NCBI GenBank assembly: GCA_035578905.1
Contig: JAQJVL010000178.1
Coordinates: forward strand, 754,501 to 818,500
Length of the DNA: 64,000 bases
DNA from: Stictocephala bisonia
Taxonomy: Eukaryota > Arthropoda > Insecta > Hemiptera > Membracidae
Reading direction: 5' to 3'
The notes below the pieces were generated by a model. The model was not told the origin of the DNA, searched no databases, and was given only the letters and a program-made list of their open reading frames with translations. Shown piece by piece: positions 47,055-57,349 of this stretch. The position numbers and the translations under genes were made by a program. Numbering within the stretch: position 1 is the first letter of the stretch; each line of letters starts with the position of its first letter.

Positions 47055-47821
47055 GAGTAGAGTCCCGCTAACCCGGACTTTGGTAATCCAAAAATATGCT
47101 TAATCCAAAACAGAAATTGGTAAAAGATTTTTGAAAAATAAAAATGCAGTTTCTGTTAGAACCACTACTTTTTATATCTAAAAATGACAATAAAATTTTA
47201 TTTCATGTATTTAACTGGCAATAAACTTTTCAAATGTTACTTTGGTTTGAAAAATCTGTTAAATTTCTTTACTTTAAAGAAGAATTCCTCTTCCTCAAAA
47301 CTAAATTATGCAAGCGTCTCAAAAACACAGTATCCACTGAGGTCGCATCGGGGTGTTGCTCTACGTATCGTATTGCAAGATTAATGCAGCCGCAGCGTCT
47401 TTGTGGGTTATAACAAAACTGAGATATGTAAAGACACGAGTTCGAGCTGTTGATAAGAGACTTGACAGTGAGAATTGAGAACAGTACTGGTTGAAGTAGC
47501 ATGAGAACGCCAGAAATATGCACACAACTTCCGTCAGTTGATTACGTGGCCTAGTGGTGAATGCAACTGTATCAAGTAGGGCTGGGCCCGGGAAAAATTT
47601 CCGTTAGTGACTCCAGCTTTTTGTCTTGAAACGGAGTTTGATTGTACGTCCCATCTCCCTCTTACCATCATAGGCTCTTATTGCTCTCAAAACTAAAGTA
47701 CTTTACTTAATGTTAGGCATATCATTTATGTTATTTTTTTATTAAAAGAGTGTTTTAGAAAAATTTGTTTAATCCGAAATGGGTTCGGTCTCAATTATTT
47801 CAGATTACCGGGACTCCACTG
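47055..47821. mobile_element. pogo/Tigger-type MITE with TA target sites
   Basis: Left end GAGTAGAGTCCCGCTAACCC; right end, reverse complement CAGTGGAGTCCCGGTAATCTG. The two agree at most positions and are flanked by TA (47053-47054 and 47822-47823). Both arms also contain TAATCC and AATCCGAAA-type motifs. Start and sequence style (CAGT-GAGTCCCG-TAA-C-G) are those of pogo/Tigger inverted repeats. Inside I see no transposase. It lies in tmod intron 3. Confidence 0.8.
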
Positions 47822-48504
47822 TATTATCATTGCATTATGTAGGAGTGATTGTTATAATTATAGGCATCAATAAACAACTGAGTGAATTGGCACAGTAGTT
47901 GATAGTGGTGAGACACTGTTCAAATCAAATTGAATCATCTTTATTTTGTATTGTACCTACATACATATAAAAATAGTGTCACACTTTGTTTCAATAACAG
48001 AGACAAAATGAACGTACTCTAAAGGAGTGTAGTATTCATTTTCTAGTGGTTTGCATAATGTGGTGATACTCATTTAAAGTATGTTCATTTTGTCTCTTTT
48101 CTTGATCATTTACATTCTTTTAATTTAGAGTGAAACAACTGAAAAAAGTAACCTAAAAATTAGTTTTTATATATTTTATGTACTTATCCAAGAATAAAAT
48201 AATAGTTTATTTATAACTTTGTATAGATAGCTTTTTCGTTATTTAATAATGTTTACAGGGCTTCTTAGGTCAGCCATACTATTTTCTTTATTAATTACTT
48301 TCTTGTACCTGTTTTGTCCCTATCCAATTGACCTTGGATAGTGAAGACTCTACTGAATAATATGACAAGTATTCACTTATTCAATCAAATAAAATTATTT
48401 ATGTCCCATATCATCTACGATAAACTTGGTAAAATAATCTTAAAAATCTCTAGCATTAGAAATTGTTTTTAAGATCCAGTACCAAAATTATAGAAATGTA
48501 ATAT
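47822..48504. other. tmod intron 3 DNA with a 25-bp hairpin
   Basis: AGAGACAAAATGAACGTACT (from 47999) and its near-perfect inverse AAGTATGTTCATTTTGTCTC (to about 48098) could pair across a 60-base loop. A reversed LINE-like tail (TCAAATTGAATCATCTTTATT) lies near 47925-47955. No gene. Confidence 0.5.
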
Positions 48505-48725
48505 TGGGAGAGCCGGGGGCTGACGACAGCACTGAGTAGCAGGTTCAAACCCTGGCCTTAATTGAAAGTTTTTATTAGTAATAATCATCTTATAGTAAAC
48601 TGGTGGTCTTCCTTTCACTGTCTGAATAAGTTTCTTGTGCAGAGGTATAGTGTATGGTGAATGGGCAGAGTATGGTTCAAAATGTAGATCGGCTCTCCTT
48701 GTAAAAAACCGATTTTGACATTTTT
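48505..48725 (+). mobile_element. tRNA-derived SINE, second family, copy 2
   Basis: GAGTAGCAGGTTCAAACCC carries a B box. The body has CACTGTCTGAATAAG and TAGATCGGCTCTCC, and the copy ends GTAAAAAA. The shared body blocks pair it with 34015-34195, in the opposite orientation. Confidence 0.65.
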
Positions 48726-48793
48726 GAAAAAAATTTAATTTGTATTTTGTTGTAAGTTGGGGCCAGTTATAGTCAAAGGAAATTATATATTAT

Positions 48794-51095
48794 GACTATA
48801 CTAGGGGTGTGCGAGTACTCGTAACTTTGAGTATTTGATTGAGTATTTTACTACTCGAACTCGGCTCGAAGCTTCCAAAACTACTCGAAGTTTGATCAAG
48901 TAGTTGTATATCACGAAATATCAGATTATCATCTTAATTTAGTATTAAGAGTAAACAGTTTTACAAGTTATGAATAAAAAATGTGTGCTTCCTTGTGTTT
49001 TATTTTACCCTTAATCATACGTTATCAGTTTGGTACACTTAATTATGAACTAAACAATATGCCTAAGAATAGGTAGTAAACGACGACATTCAAATGAACA
49101 AGTCGACGTAGTGAACGAGTTCGTTCATTATGATTTGAACTAGTTCAATTCAAAGTGACAAACAGAGCTGGGAAGGTAGCGATCACACATGTTGGTTGTC
49201 CGAGTCTACTAGTCTTTTGTAACCTAACCTAAAATAGCGTGAATAAAACAGAATTGCGGGTTAGTGTCTTTATGACCCAAGAAAGAAAGGGGACGAAAGA
49301 TCCGGTTCAAGATGCTCAAAAAGACCTGTTACCGATACAAATCTAATGGTCTGTACGCCGTGGAAATTATGCATATTTTCATTCATATCAATTATACTGC
49401 TCAATCAAAAGGGTACAGAGAACGGGTCACTTTAGATCCCATGAATCGAACTTCCCATTTTTTCTAGGTGAAAGTTCATCTCTGTTGTAGTATACGTATG
49501 TGCAAAGAACCGTTCAGCTCCTTTTCGGAACTGAAATTATCGTAGATTTCTTGCGAGTCAATTGAGGTCTATTTTGATTTTTAATCTGAGCAGGGAATCG
49601 TCCAATGATTTGATGTAAGAAAATACCGCATCATATCATAAAATATGGTAATGGTGTTCTAGCAGCGTGTGACACAACATTATTGATTTGTTTTCCGTCA
49701 AATAAAAATATATTATCTGTGGCGAACGTCTATTAATTATTATTCCGTAAACACCTTAGATTGCCAAAACTGTGTGTAATATTTGCGCATACGATATTTT
49801 TTCCTGTCAATTTGTTGAACGATTTCCTGACTAGGTTAGACAATAACACAGTTGGAGTGTAAAAGGTTGGTAAAGTACGATAATTTTGATTTGTAAACTC
49901 ACTGAACAGTTCCCTGTTTACATTGACGTCGATGTAAACTGTAAAACAATCATAAATCAACCCAAGTGAGCGAGAAACATGTTGGAAGACCTTTTCTAAA
50001 CAAAATACGACAAATTTAGAGATTTGGAAAATAATTTTTATTGAAGCCTTATCAAACGTCTCGTTTTTTATTCATAAGTTTATATTTCAGACTGCATCTC
50101 ATCCCCAATATTGGCTAGACCTATTATATTAGCCGACTACGTCTACGGTTTTCATTCGATTACACCAGGTTTTCATGAATTTCTCGTTATGAAATGATTA
50201 TTTATCTGTTGTTCAGTGTAGCCTCATATATCGAAATAGTTTCAAGTTGCACATATTTCATTACCGATCATAATTTAAAAACTAATTCATCCTAAGCGAC
50301 TTGAACATTTATTTTTAATAAACCTGCTTGGTTACTGATTGATTGAACTGGGACACTTGATTGAACTACAGTCTTTGTCATCCAAATTTGATTATATAAT
50401 TCACAGCTTATTTCCGGTTAGCTGTAACCTTGTTATTACTTAATTAAATACCCACAGAATACAGTTCCACTCTTCTTGGCGTGTACACAATCAATTTTTT
50501 TTTAGAGGAGGCAATTCTGAAAGCAAATGACTGCATTTGGCGATGACGCCTGAATTTTAGCATCCGTTTGGTTGGATGCAGCTTTTGTCAACAAGCTTTG
50601 CTACATTTTTACGGTACACTTTGAACTGAACCACCAGATAAACATATCGGCCGGCTGTGAAACAGTATAATTGGCTTGCATAGAAAATCTGATCTGTGAT
50701 ATGAGTGAACAGATTAAATCTTTATAATCCACGTTGTTTCAATTAATAATATACTTTTTTAGTTTATTTCATCATATTAGTTATGAAAAAAGGAAAAAGG
50801 TTAAACAAAACAATGCCATATAAAAATATTGGAAGGCAGGAAGTTAAAAGTGTTATTTATCAAATGTTATAGTTACAAACAACAAATCAAAATTATTGTG
50901 TTCAGTTTAGATGTATATTTTTGAATCTGGCAAAACTTAACATAGGCTTAGGAAGGTGTCTGCCTTTTACAGTTGTCTTGGGTTAACTGGAAATCCTTCT
51001 GTAAATACTCGCTCGAAAATACTCGATACTCGAAAAAATTGCTAACTACTCGACTCGAACTCAAAAATCACTACTCGCACACACCTAGACTATAT
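48794..51095. mobile_element. hAT-type element, 2.3 kb, with ACTCGA-rich ends
   Basis: The element 48802-51087 begins TAGGGGTGTGCGAGTACTCG and its right end, inverted, reads TAGGTGTGTGCGAGTAGTG. The flanks GACTATAC (48794-48801) and GACTATAT (51088-51095) form an 8-bp duplication with one difference, as expected for hAT. Both ends are packed with ACTCGA/TCGAGT motifs (for example TACTCGAACTCGGCTCGAAG on the left, ATACTCGATACTCGAAAAAA on the right), likely transposase-binding repeats. No hAT transposase could be read inside, so it is probably non-autonomous. A CAGAGCTGGGAAG near 49163 may mark another, nested, element. Confidence 0.88.
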
Positions 51096-51402
51096 TCAAT
51101 GACTATAAATTATATTTTTGTAATGGCTTTCAAAACTAAAACCTTCAATCTTATTACTTGAAAGACTGATATTAAATAAACTGTTCATTGTTTTCTTGGC
51201 TTTGTTTTCTTGTTACTAAGTAGGAAAATAACTTGTGAACTAAAGAATTAGTATCAGTTAAGTTATATTTGGAAACAATCTTCATGGACAAAAAATGGAT
51301 GGTGACAAATATCTGTCCTTTGTAGAATGTTTAGTCACTGATAAATATGCCTATTAAACAACAAATAATATTCTGCTTTTATAAATTTCTTTGTTGATTC
51401 AG

Positions 51403-51529
51403 TGGATGCCACCCACAGAATCTTTGCAGGCTCAGAAGGACGCAGATGAGCAAATAGCTATTGACCTAGGAGATGAGTATGAGGTGGCTCTCACTTCTGC
51501 TACCCAGGAAGAAATCATTGACCTGGCAG
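51403..51529 (+). CDS. tmod: Tropomodulin exon 4 (second tropomyosin-binding segment)
   Basis: Acceptor TTGATTCAG|TGG and donor GCAG|GTGAGT. It encodes residues 127-168 plus the first base of codon 169. The text runs WMPPTESLQAQKDADEQIAI and DLGDEYEVALTSATQEEIID before LA. This is the second tropomyosin-binding region and the entry to the leucine-rich-repeat domain. The GKK|W join with exon 3 is typical of the family. It ends in phase 1, matching exon 5. Confidence 0.96.
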
Positions 51530-51639
51530 GTGAGTACCTTATTAATTTGTGTCAACTACGTTTTAAGTGTTCAGTTTTAGGCTAAACACTTTACTTCTTT
51601 TGTATTTTGTTTATTTCATTTCCTAATCAGTCAAACTTG

Positions 51640-51960
51640 GACTGGATTCAATATATGATTGGGGAGAAAGATAAAAATAAAGACTGGAGTCTGTATTTGA
51701 TGAAGGAGATAGATGCAAATTATGACTGGAGTCCATTTTGATTGGAAATTTATATACAAATTATGACTGGAGTTTCTAGAGGTCTTTGAGGTTGGTGTAA
51801 CTCTTGTCAGTGGGAGGTTGAGTCTCTCCATTTTATAACTTTTCAAGATGTCTTGCATTTGAAAGTAGTCACTTTTCTTAACGAGACAGTCGATGTTAAT
51901 GTCACACATAAGAATGACATTGTGTTATTCTGAATGCACTTTTTCTGAGGTCTGTCCTAT
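51640..51960 (-). pseudogene. LINE endonuclease fragment
   Basis: Minus strand: MCDINIDCLVKKSDYFQMQD, then ILKSYKMERLNLPLTRVTPT. This is the GDxNI ... L..YN......PTR order of the LINE apurinic endonuclease, with the initial G of the GDFN motif changed to C. The rest has degenerated into short repeats containing TTATGACTGGAGT (51690-51780). Confidence 0.6.
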
Positions 51961-52363
51961 GACTTCAAGTCCTTCTGCTAAATGGCCTTTTGTTCTATAA
52001 CGAAGGTTTTGGTTTTGCCTTGTTTCTAACTGCCACTTAGCACAACAACTCAATGTATAGCTCATGAACATTTATCACTTCAATTTGACTCTGAAAAGCT
52101 TCTTTTGCATTTCTAATACTATCCGTTATCCAAGATTTGTTACTTTAATTTATTTTAATTTTATTTAAAGAAAACCATGCATTGCAGTGGTACATAAATA
52201 TAATGTAAAATGCATTAAATTTTTCTTTGTCAGAGTCATAATATACTTCAAACCAAAGTTCGTTTTCTAACAGCTTTACAAACCATTAATATTATTATCA
52301 TTGAATTGTACTATAAGTTCATGAACACTGTTACATGTATTCTTTTTCTTAATCTAAATAGTT

Positions 52364-53020
52364 TCAATAATTGGCCATCATGGTCAAAAATTTCTGTAAC
52401 TTTACCGTTTGTTTGTGAGTTTTTTTGTCTAGGTTAGTTACAAAATTATCTATGTCAGTTTTAGAGTGCTCGGTCACTAGAGTTGCAAAATCAACAAGGC
52501 AACAAAAATTAAATGATTTCATATTTGCAAATTCACAGTATGATGCGTCATTGTGATCAAACACATCTATGTTAAGATCACCTCCCACTATAACATTAAT
52601 ATTACCATAGTTAGTAGCTATAATTTCAAAGAGAGAATTTAACTTTTCAACAAAGGGTTTATCGAAGTGCTTTAGTAGCGATCTGTAAATACAAATTAAT
52701 AAATAGGAATCATTTTCATAGAAGATTTATGAAATGCAACATTCCAATTCTTTTATCTTTAACTAAGGACTGAATTTGAGGTTGAATGATTGGTTTTATC
52801 TTTTAAAAGGGAATTAATTAATTTTTTTTTAAATCAGAGTGAATTAAAATCATTGTGCCCCAACCTGTTGTTTTCCTAAAATGAGAGCTGCTGATTTTAT
52901 AATTTCAAATATATGTAGATAAACAACGTCATTTTCAGAGCATTTATGTTCAGTTAAGAATAATATCTCAGGCACAGGTTGGAATTCAGATAGTGATATC
53001 TAGTAAATCAATACGGTATG
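52364..53020 (-). pseudogene. LINE endonuclease fragment, longer copy
   Basis: Minus strand from about 53010: EILFLTEHKCSENDVV (strand with the E-H pair), a gap, then YRSLLKHFDKPFVEKLNSLF (about 52690), and VGGDLNIDVFDHNDASYCEF (about 52590-52530), where Asp and Asn of GDxNI are catalytic. It ends with TEHSKTDIDNFVTNL (the ... ID...N step). Stops lie between the blocks. It is a separate copy from 51640-51960, and both are in tmod intron 4. Confidence 0.7.
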
Positions 53021-53914
53021 GCAGATGTTGAATATTTTGATGAAATATGGACTTTATACTTAATATTAACTTTATACTTAACAATAGGCTCTAAGGATGA
53101 TTAGCCTATAGTTAAGACCTTAACCCGTGACTTTTGCTCAAAGCTGCAAATTAAATTAGGATTTTTTCTATTTACATTTGGGTCTACATCTTAACCTGAA
53201 AACATACACAAATGAAAATCAATCAGGAATAATAAAAAATAAAATACAAATAAATTTAAGAAAATAACTTACAAAATTCTTTATTGTAAGTCAGAAATTA
53301 ATTTCATAGGTTAATAAGATATAATTTAGATTTGATACTTGATAAACACTTGTTTTGTAGCAAGTTGAAAACTTGTGTAGGTTTTCCTCACAAAATGATT
53401 CTAGCCAATAAATTTACTTTTCTTTATTTTTAAATGTTACACAAGACCATGCTAAAGTAGATCAATGAAATACAGATTATTATTTGTATTTTTATTGATT
53501 AGATTTTATTAAATGATGACTTTGTTAAATAAAAGCCTTTATTTAAAGCTTATGGATTAAAATATTTTTTATTTTAAAACTCAACTATTACAAATTGTAA
53601 ATCTTATTTAATTTAATTTGTTACTCAGTAAATTTTTTTTTTCGTTTTCATTCATTGATAAATTTTGATAGTAAAAAATTTAAAATAATAATTATTTACC
53701 TGTTACTTAAGATCACCCACTCCTATTTGCATTAGTTTTCTTAATTTCGTCAAGATTTTAAATTATATACAACATTTGTTGTGTTAGATATTGGTCCAAT
53801 TTTAATTGTTAATTGTCCCAGTGAAATGAGTTCTCTGATTTAACTCAACCTTAGGCATTTAGTTTGTTTTGTGAGCAAAAATGATTATAGCTAAACATGT
53901 ATATTTTGTTTGCC
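53021..53914. other. tmod intron 4 DNA, nothing recognised
   Basis: AT-rich with no supported feature. Confidence 0.5.
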
Positions 53915-54066
53915 AGTGTGTTGGCTCAGTGGCTAAGGCTTCTGACTGCGGAGAGCAAGGTCCAAGGTTCTCCACTGAGCCAACGGTCAGTACTTCACTC
54001 GTTGAATAAAGTTGATGCACAGGCCTGCAGGCTCATGTAAACTGGCGATTAAAATTAAAAAAAAAA
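53915..54066 (+). mobile_element. tRNA-derived SINE, copy 3, next to the exon 5 acceptor
   Basis: TGTTGGCTCAGTGGCTAAGG has a clean A box (53922-53933), and CCAAGGTTCTCC a degenerate B box. The body contains TAAAGTTGATGCACAGGCCT and ends in an A-run at 54050-54066. It belongs to the family at 13641 and 18118. Its tail stops about 50 bp before the exon 5 acceptor at 54114, so it supplies sequence where the branch point would lie. Confidence 0.8.
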
Positions 54067-54114
54067 TACTATTTGTTTTGCATCCTTTTTTTATTTTGAT
54101 TGTGTATTTTTTAG

Positions 54115-54335
54115 CTATCCTTGGTTTCCACTCGATGATGAACCAAGACCAGTATCATGCATCACTTTTAAATAAGGGACAGCCAGTGGGCATGGGTTGG
54201 GATGGCATTACTAAGGCCAGCCAACCCAAACCTTTCCCTGCAGAACCACCTAACAACACAGATCCTGACCTTACGATTAAACAAGTGCGGGAGGATGACC
54301 ATAAGCTCATTGACCTCAACTGGAATAATATCAAG
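54115..54335 (+). CDS. tmod: Tropomodulin exon 5 (start of leucine-rich-repeat domain)
   Basis: Acceptor TATTTTTTAG|CT after a T-rich tract and donor AAG|GTAAGA. It completes codon 169 (Ala) and encodes residues 170-242: ILGFHSMMNQDQYHASLLNK, GQPVGMGWDGITKASQPKPF, then TIKQVREDDHKLIDLNWNNI. These are the family's most conserved positions (GFHSMMNQDQYH and the LNWNNI strand that begins the repeats). Ends in phase 0. Confidence 0.97.
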
Positions 54336-54539
54336 GTAAGAGAGGCTGACGAGTGAGACTGAACTTTTGGTGTAATACTTCTTTGGGGTTTTTCTATTTT
54401 GAATACAAGTTAATTATAAATGGGTATTTTGTATTTTTATTATATCAATTATAAATTGGTAATTTCCATTAAATTGACTTTCTTAAATTTAATAGTAGAG
54501 AACTTAGAATATCCTTTTTTTTTAAATACCTGATAACAC

Positions 54540-54975
54540 TAAGAGTCTGCAGAGACTGTCGAAAGGTGTCAGCGATGTTGGATATAATCCCATAAGAACA
54601 TTGTTATTTTGAAGCCGCACATACGATCAAGTGTATCCAAACTAAACAGATATTTTAAAACGGATTCTTTCCAAACAAATTGCATTTGATTAAGAATGAA
54701 ATTGCACGTTGGAATTGCTTTGCACATTCCTAATTATGTTTATGGAAACAATATAAACAATTATTTAGTCTTAAGCTTTTATTTTCACATATTTTTAAAA
54801 CTAGGTGTATGTATTCAAAATATGAATAACAAACCCAATGCGCAATATGGTAATGTTTAAAATGACACCTCATACACAACTTTTGGTCAATAAATAACGA
54901 AAAAGTATGGATTCCAAATAACATTGTTCTTATGGGATTAAAACAAACATGGCCGACAGACACTGCAGACTCTTA
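54540..54975. mobile_element. TA-flanked MITE, 432 bp, in tmod intron 5
   Basis: The element 54542-54973 begins AGAGTCTGCAG and ends CTGCAGACTCT, and is flanked by TA at 54540-54541 and 54974-54975. The inverted match continues inwards for about 75 bp with a short indel: AATCCCATAAGAACATTGTT on the left against AATCCCATAAGAACAATGTT in the inverted right arm. There is no coding capacity. The TA duplication suggests mobilisation by a Tc1/mariner-class transposase. The family is not recognised. Confidence 0.85.
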
Positions 54976-55596
54976 ATGTGCTCAAAATTAATACAGTATA
55001 TTCTTTTCAATAATATTAAACTAGCCAAACATAATATTTATAACTGTTGTTATACTAAATATCCTATTTGGTCAATAGTAACAATATCATTTTAGAATGA
55101 TAAATAATGTATATTTTTGTACAGTTACTTTCAAACTGTTCACATACAAATTTAAGGCTGACAGACTGTTATTAAGTTAATGTTGAATATTTGATATATT
55201 TAATAAATAGATCAAACAATTGCTCTGTGTTTTGTTGAACGATTTCATATTTTAAATTTCTTTTGTATTTCATATTGTGTATTACATTTTGTATAATTAT
55301 CTTATATGTGACAGTTTTTTAAGAACGTTTGACTTTCAACAGTAATCTTTGGTATATAAGCATGTAGTATTAAGTCTTTTTTAAATTAGTATGGGTTAAG
55401 AAAAAAAAATAGTTTTAGATGTAGGTTAAGTTAGTAAGTACACATGAAGACGACAGGAGTTTGTTATACCTGTTTAAACATTGTGTTTGTTTCCTAAACA
55501 CTGGAAGCATTGGAAATCTCCAAATATTATCTATCTACATATCATGATCAATCCAATGCTAATAAATAACATAAAAAGTTAATGTTATTGTTTTAG

Positions 55597-55751
55597 AATA
55601 TATCAGATGAGAAATTCGAGCAGTTGTTTGCTGCACTGCCAGAGAACACTCACCTAGAAACACTAAGCCTTACCAATGTTGGTCTTACAGATAGGACAGC
55701 TCTCAAGCTAGCAGAGGCATTAGAGCAGAGTAACACCCTAAGAGTTGTGAA
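55597..55751 (+). CDS. tmod: Tropomodulin exon 6 (leucine-rich repeats)
   Basis: Acceptor TTGTTTTAG|AAT and donor AA|GTAAGT. It encodes residues 243-293 and two bases of codon 294. NISDEKFEQLFAALPENTHL, ETLSLTNVGLTDRTALKLAE and ALEQSNTLRVV show the alternating helix/strand pattern of the repeats (L-x-x-L-x-L-x-x-V-G-L-x-D). Together with exons 7 and 8 it builds the curved domain that contacts the outermost actin subunits. Ends in phase 2. Confidence 0.97.
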
Positions 55752-56557
55752 GTAAGTCTCTAAAATTATAGTTACAAGGTTCATTACTCAATTTGTTTAA
55801 CCAATAACTAACTGGAAATAGTAACTCACTAGTTTCTTAAGGAGATGTAAGTTTCAGTTCTAATTAGTTTTATACTGTTATCCATTTTTAGACATACAAC
55901 ATTTTGTTTATAATTATATTCAGCATATGCATAAAGTGACAGTAATATGTGTTTACACTCTAAAAGATTTACGAGGCATGTTTTTAAAGTAAGTACTGTT
56001 TTGGAATCCCGCTGTTATAGAATTTTATTATTATTATTATTATGTTATAGATTTATTATTATACATTTTTAAGTCTATTTATAAAATATTTTTGTTCAGT
56101 AAGGGATTATCAAACCGAAGGGGAATACTTGGCACAATTATATTTGTCTTCACCTGAGCTGCTGTCCTGTCTTCTGATGGCGCAGTGCTGTAACCCAGCT
56201 ACTTGGGGACAAAGTGTTTGGAAGATTGTAGGTGATAGGTTCCATGCTCGGTCCTCTTAATACCAACATAGCGTCTGCTCAATGGTTGCTATCAATGTGG
56301 ACACAGCTAGAGAAGTCTGGGATGTCCATGTTGAATGGTAGTCAAGGATCAGATGTTTTGTGTGGAAGAGAACTGAGTGTCAGACTTGTCAGTTAGCTGA
56401 AAATCAGACCAACATTACGTGGTTCGGATTCCACGTAAAGCTGTAGGCTATCTCATAGTTACCCTGGCTATTGGGCTATTAATAAATAGTCCTTTCTGAG
56501 CTAAGTTGAACTCAGATAGTAACAATGACTACACTCGTTCATCTACACTCATCACAT
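55752..56557. other. tmod intron 6, 5' part
   Basis: A GC-balanced stretch at 56095-56525 includes ACGTGGTTCGGATTCCACGT, which resembles a pol III B box in a stem, but no A box or SINE body could be placed. No gene. Confidence 0.35.
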
Positions 56558-56855
56558 TCATTCACCCCTCATATTTGCCCATATCTCTATGATCGGTGTC
56601 TTAGAGATGAATAATAATGTCCGTGTAACTTGCTGAATTAAAACTTCTCCTGTGTCTATAGTTCTATTTACATCGTTAGTTCTCCCCATAGTTATAAGAA
56701 AGTCACTGTATATAAAACCTGTAGTAAGTCTCTTCCTATCTTCTACCACTGCACTTAGCTTTAATTTGGTTTTAAACACAGATTGTACTGTAGTCTCTCT
56801 TGCAACTTTGATGAGCATCCCCTGTCATGCTTATCGGCCAGTATAACAATTTTAT
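56558..56855 (-). pseudogene. SGNH-hydrolase-like fragment, downstream half of a broken ORF
   Basis: Minus strand, read down from 56855. VILADKHDRGCSSKLQERLQ matches the layout of the catalytic block I of SGNH esterases as found in some LINE ORF1 proteins (usually G-D-S-H-G-R-G), here with the Gly and the nucleophilic Ser replaced. After a frame change, KTKLKLSAVVEDRKRLTTGF and SDFLITMGRTNDVNRT follow; MGRTNDV resembles block III (GG-x-N-D). It lies directly downstream of the Ulp1-like fragment on the same strand, across a lysine-rich linker. With the catalytic Ser gone it cannot be active. Confidence 0.5.
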
Positions 56856-57290
56856 AACTTCTGTTTTTTTAATTTGCCTTTTTTTGCTGCCTGTGCCTTT
56901 GGCTCTTCCATTAAATTTTTGTCCTCTTGATTGAGGTTGCCTCGATTGTATACACTCTTTTTCTTCACTTTACACCAATCCTCCGTTTTGTCAGTTTTCG
57001 TGGTGTTTCTTCTAAAAGTTACAATTTTGTCTGTCGATTGTTCCATTTAAGCATTTCATATATAATGTTCATTGTATTATTTAATTTATAGGCATTAATT
57101 GCCTGTTTTATTACTAGATCTTTGCTACTAAATTTTATATTTTCAACAAAATTAGAATGCACTGTACTACTATTTAAATATGTGTTCACTGCCATGTCAA
57201 TAACATAGAGCATATATATTCCACAGTCATAACTGTTTCCTTGCTGTCGACCTTTAATATTCCAGAGTTTGATATTAGTTTCTTTCAAAC
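56852..57290 (-). pseudogene. Ulp1-type cysteine protease fragment plus basic linker
   Basis: Minus strand. 57288-57019 encodes IKLWNIKGRQQGNSYDCGIY followed by MLYVIDMAVNTYLNSS. The Gln ... Asp-Cys-Gly step with the following hydrophobic helix is the catalytic-Cys end of Ulp1/SENP (C48) proteases, which remove ubiquitin-like modifiers. The upstream part holding the catalytic His and Asp is missing, replaced by the repeat at 57350-57650. A frame change near 57040 leads into a Lys/Gln-rich linker (KAQAAKKGKLKKQKL) and then the SGNH-like segment. Ulp1 domains are known in several transposable elements; the order protease, linker, hydrolase suggests the first ORF of a LINE. No RT was found beside it. 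Confidence 0.65.
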
Positions 57291-57349
57291 TTTTTTAGTA
57301 TTGATTTATTTTGGTTGCAACTGTAAGTGCAAGAATATCATTGGTGGTT

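Noticed and set aside
47184..47523. Frames inside the pogo-type MITE
   Set aside because: Short frames on both strands without transposase motifs, inside a non-autonomous element.
54012..54114. Upstream extension of tmod exon 5 in the same frame
   Set aside because: It translates the SINE tail and pyrimidine tract. The TTTTTTAG acceptor at 54114 and the phase-1 join with exon 4 define the true start.
56420..56450. tRNA gene suggested by GTGGTTCGGATTCCACG
   Set aside because: Only a B-box-like stem is present; no A box, acceptor stem or cloverleaf could be drawn.
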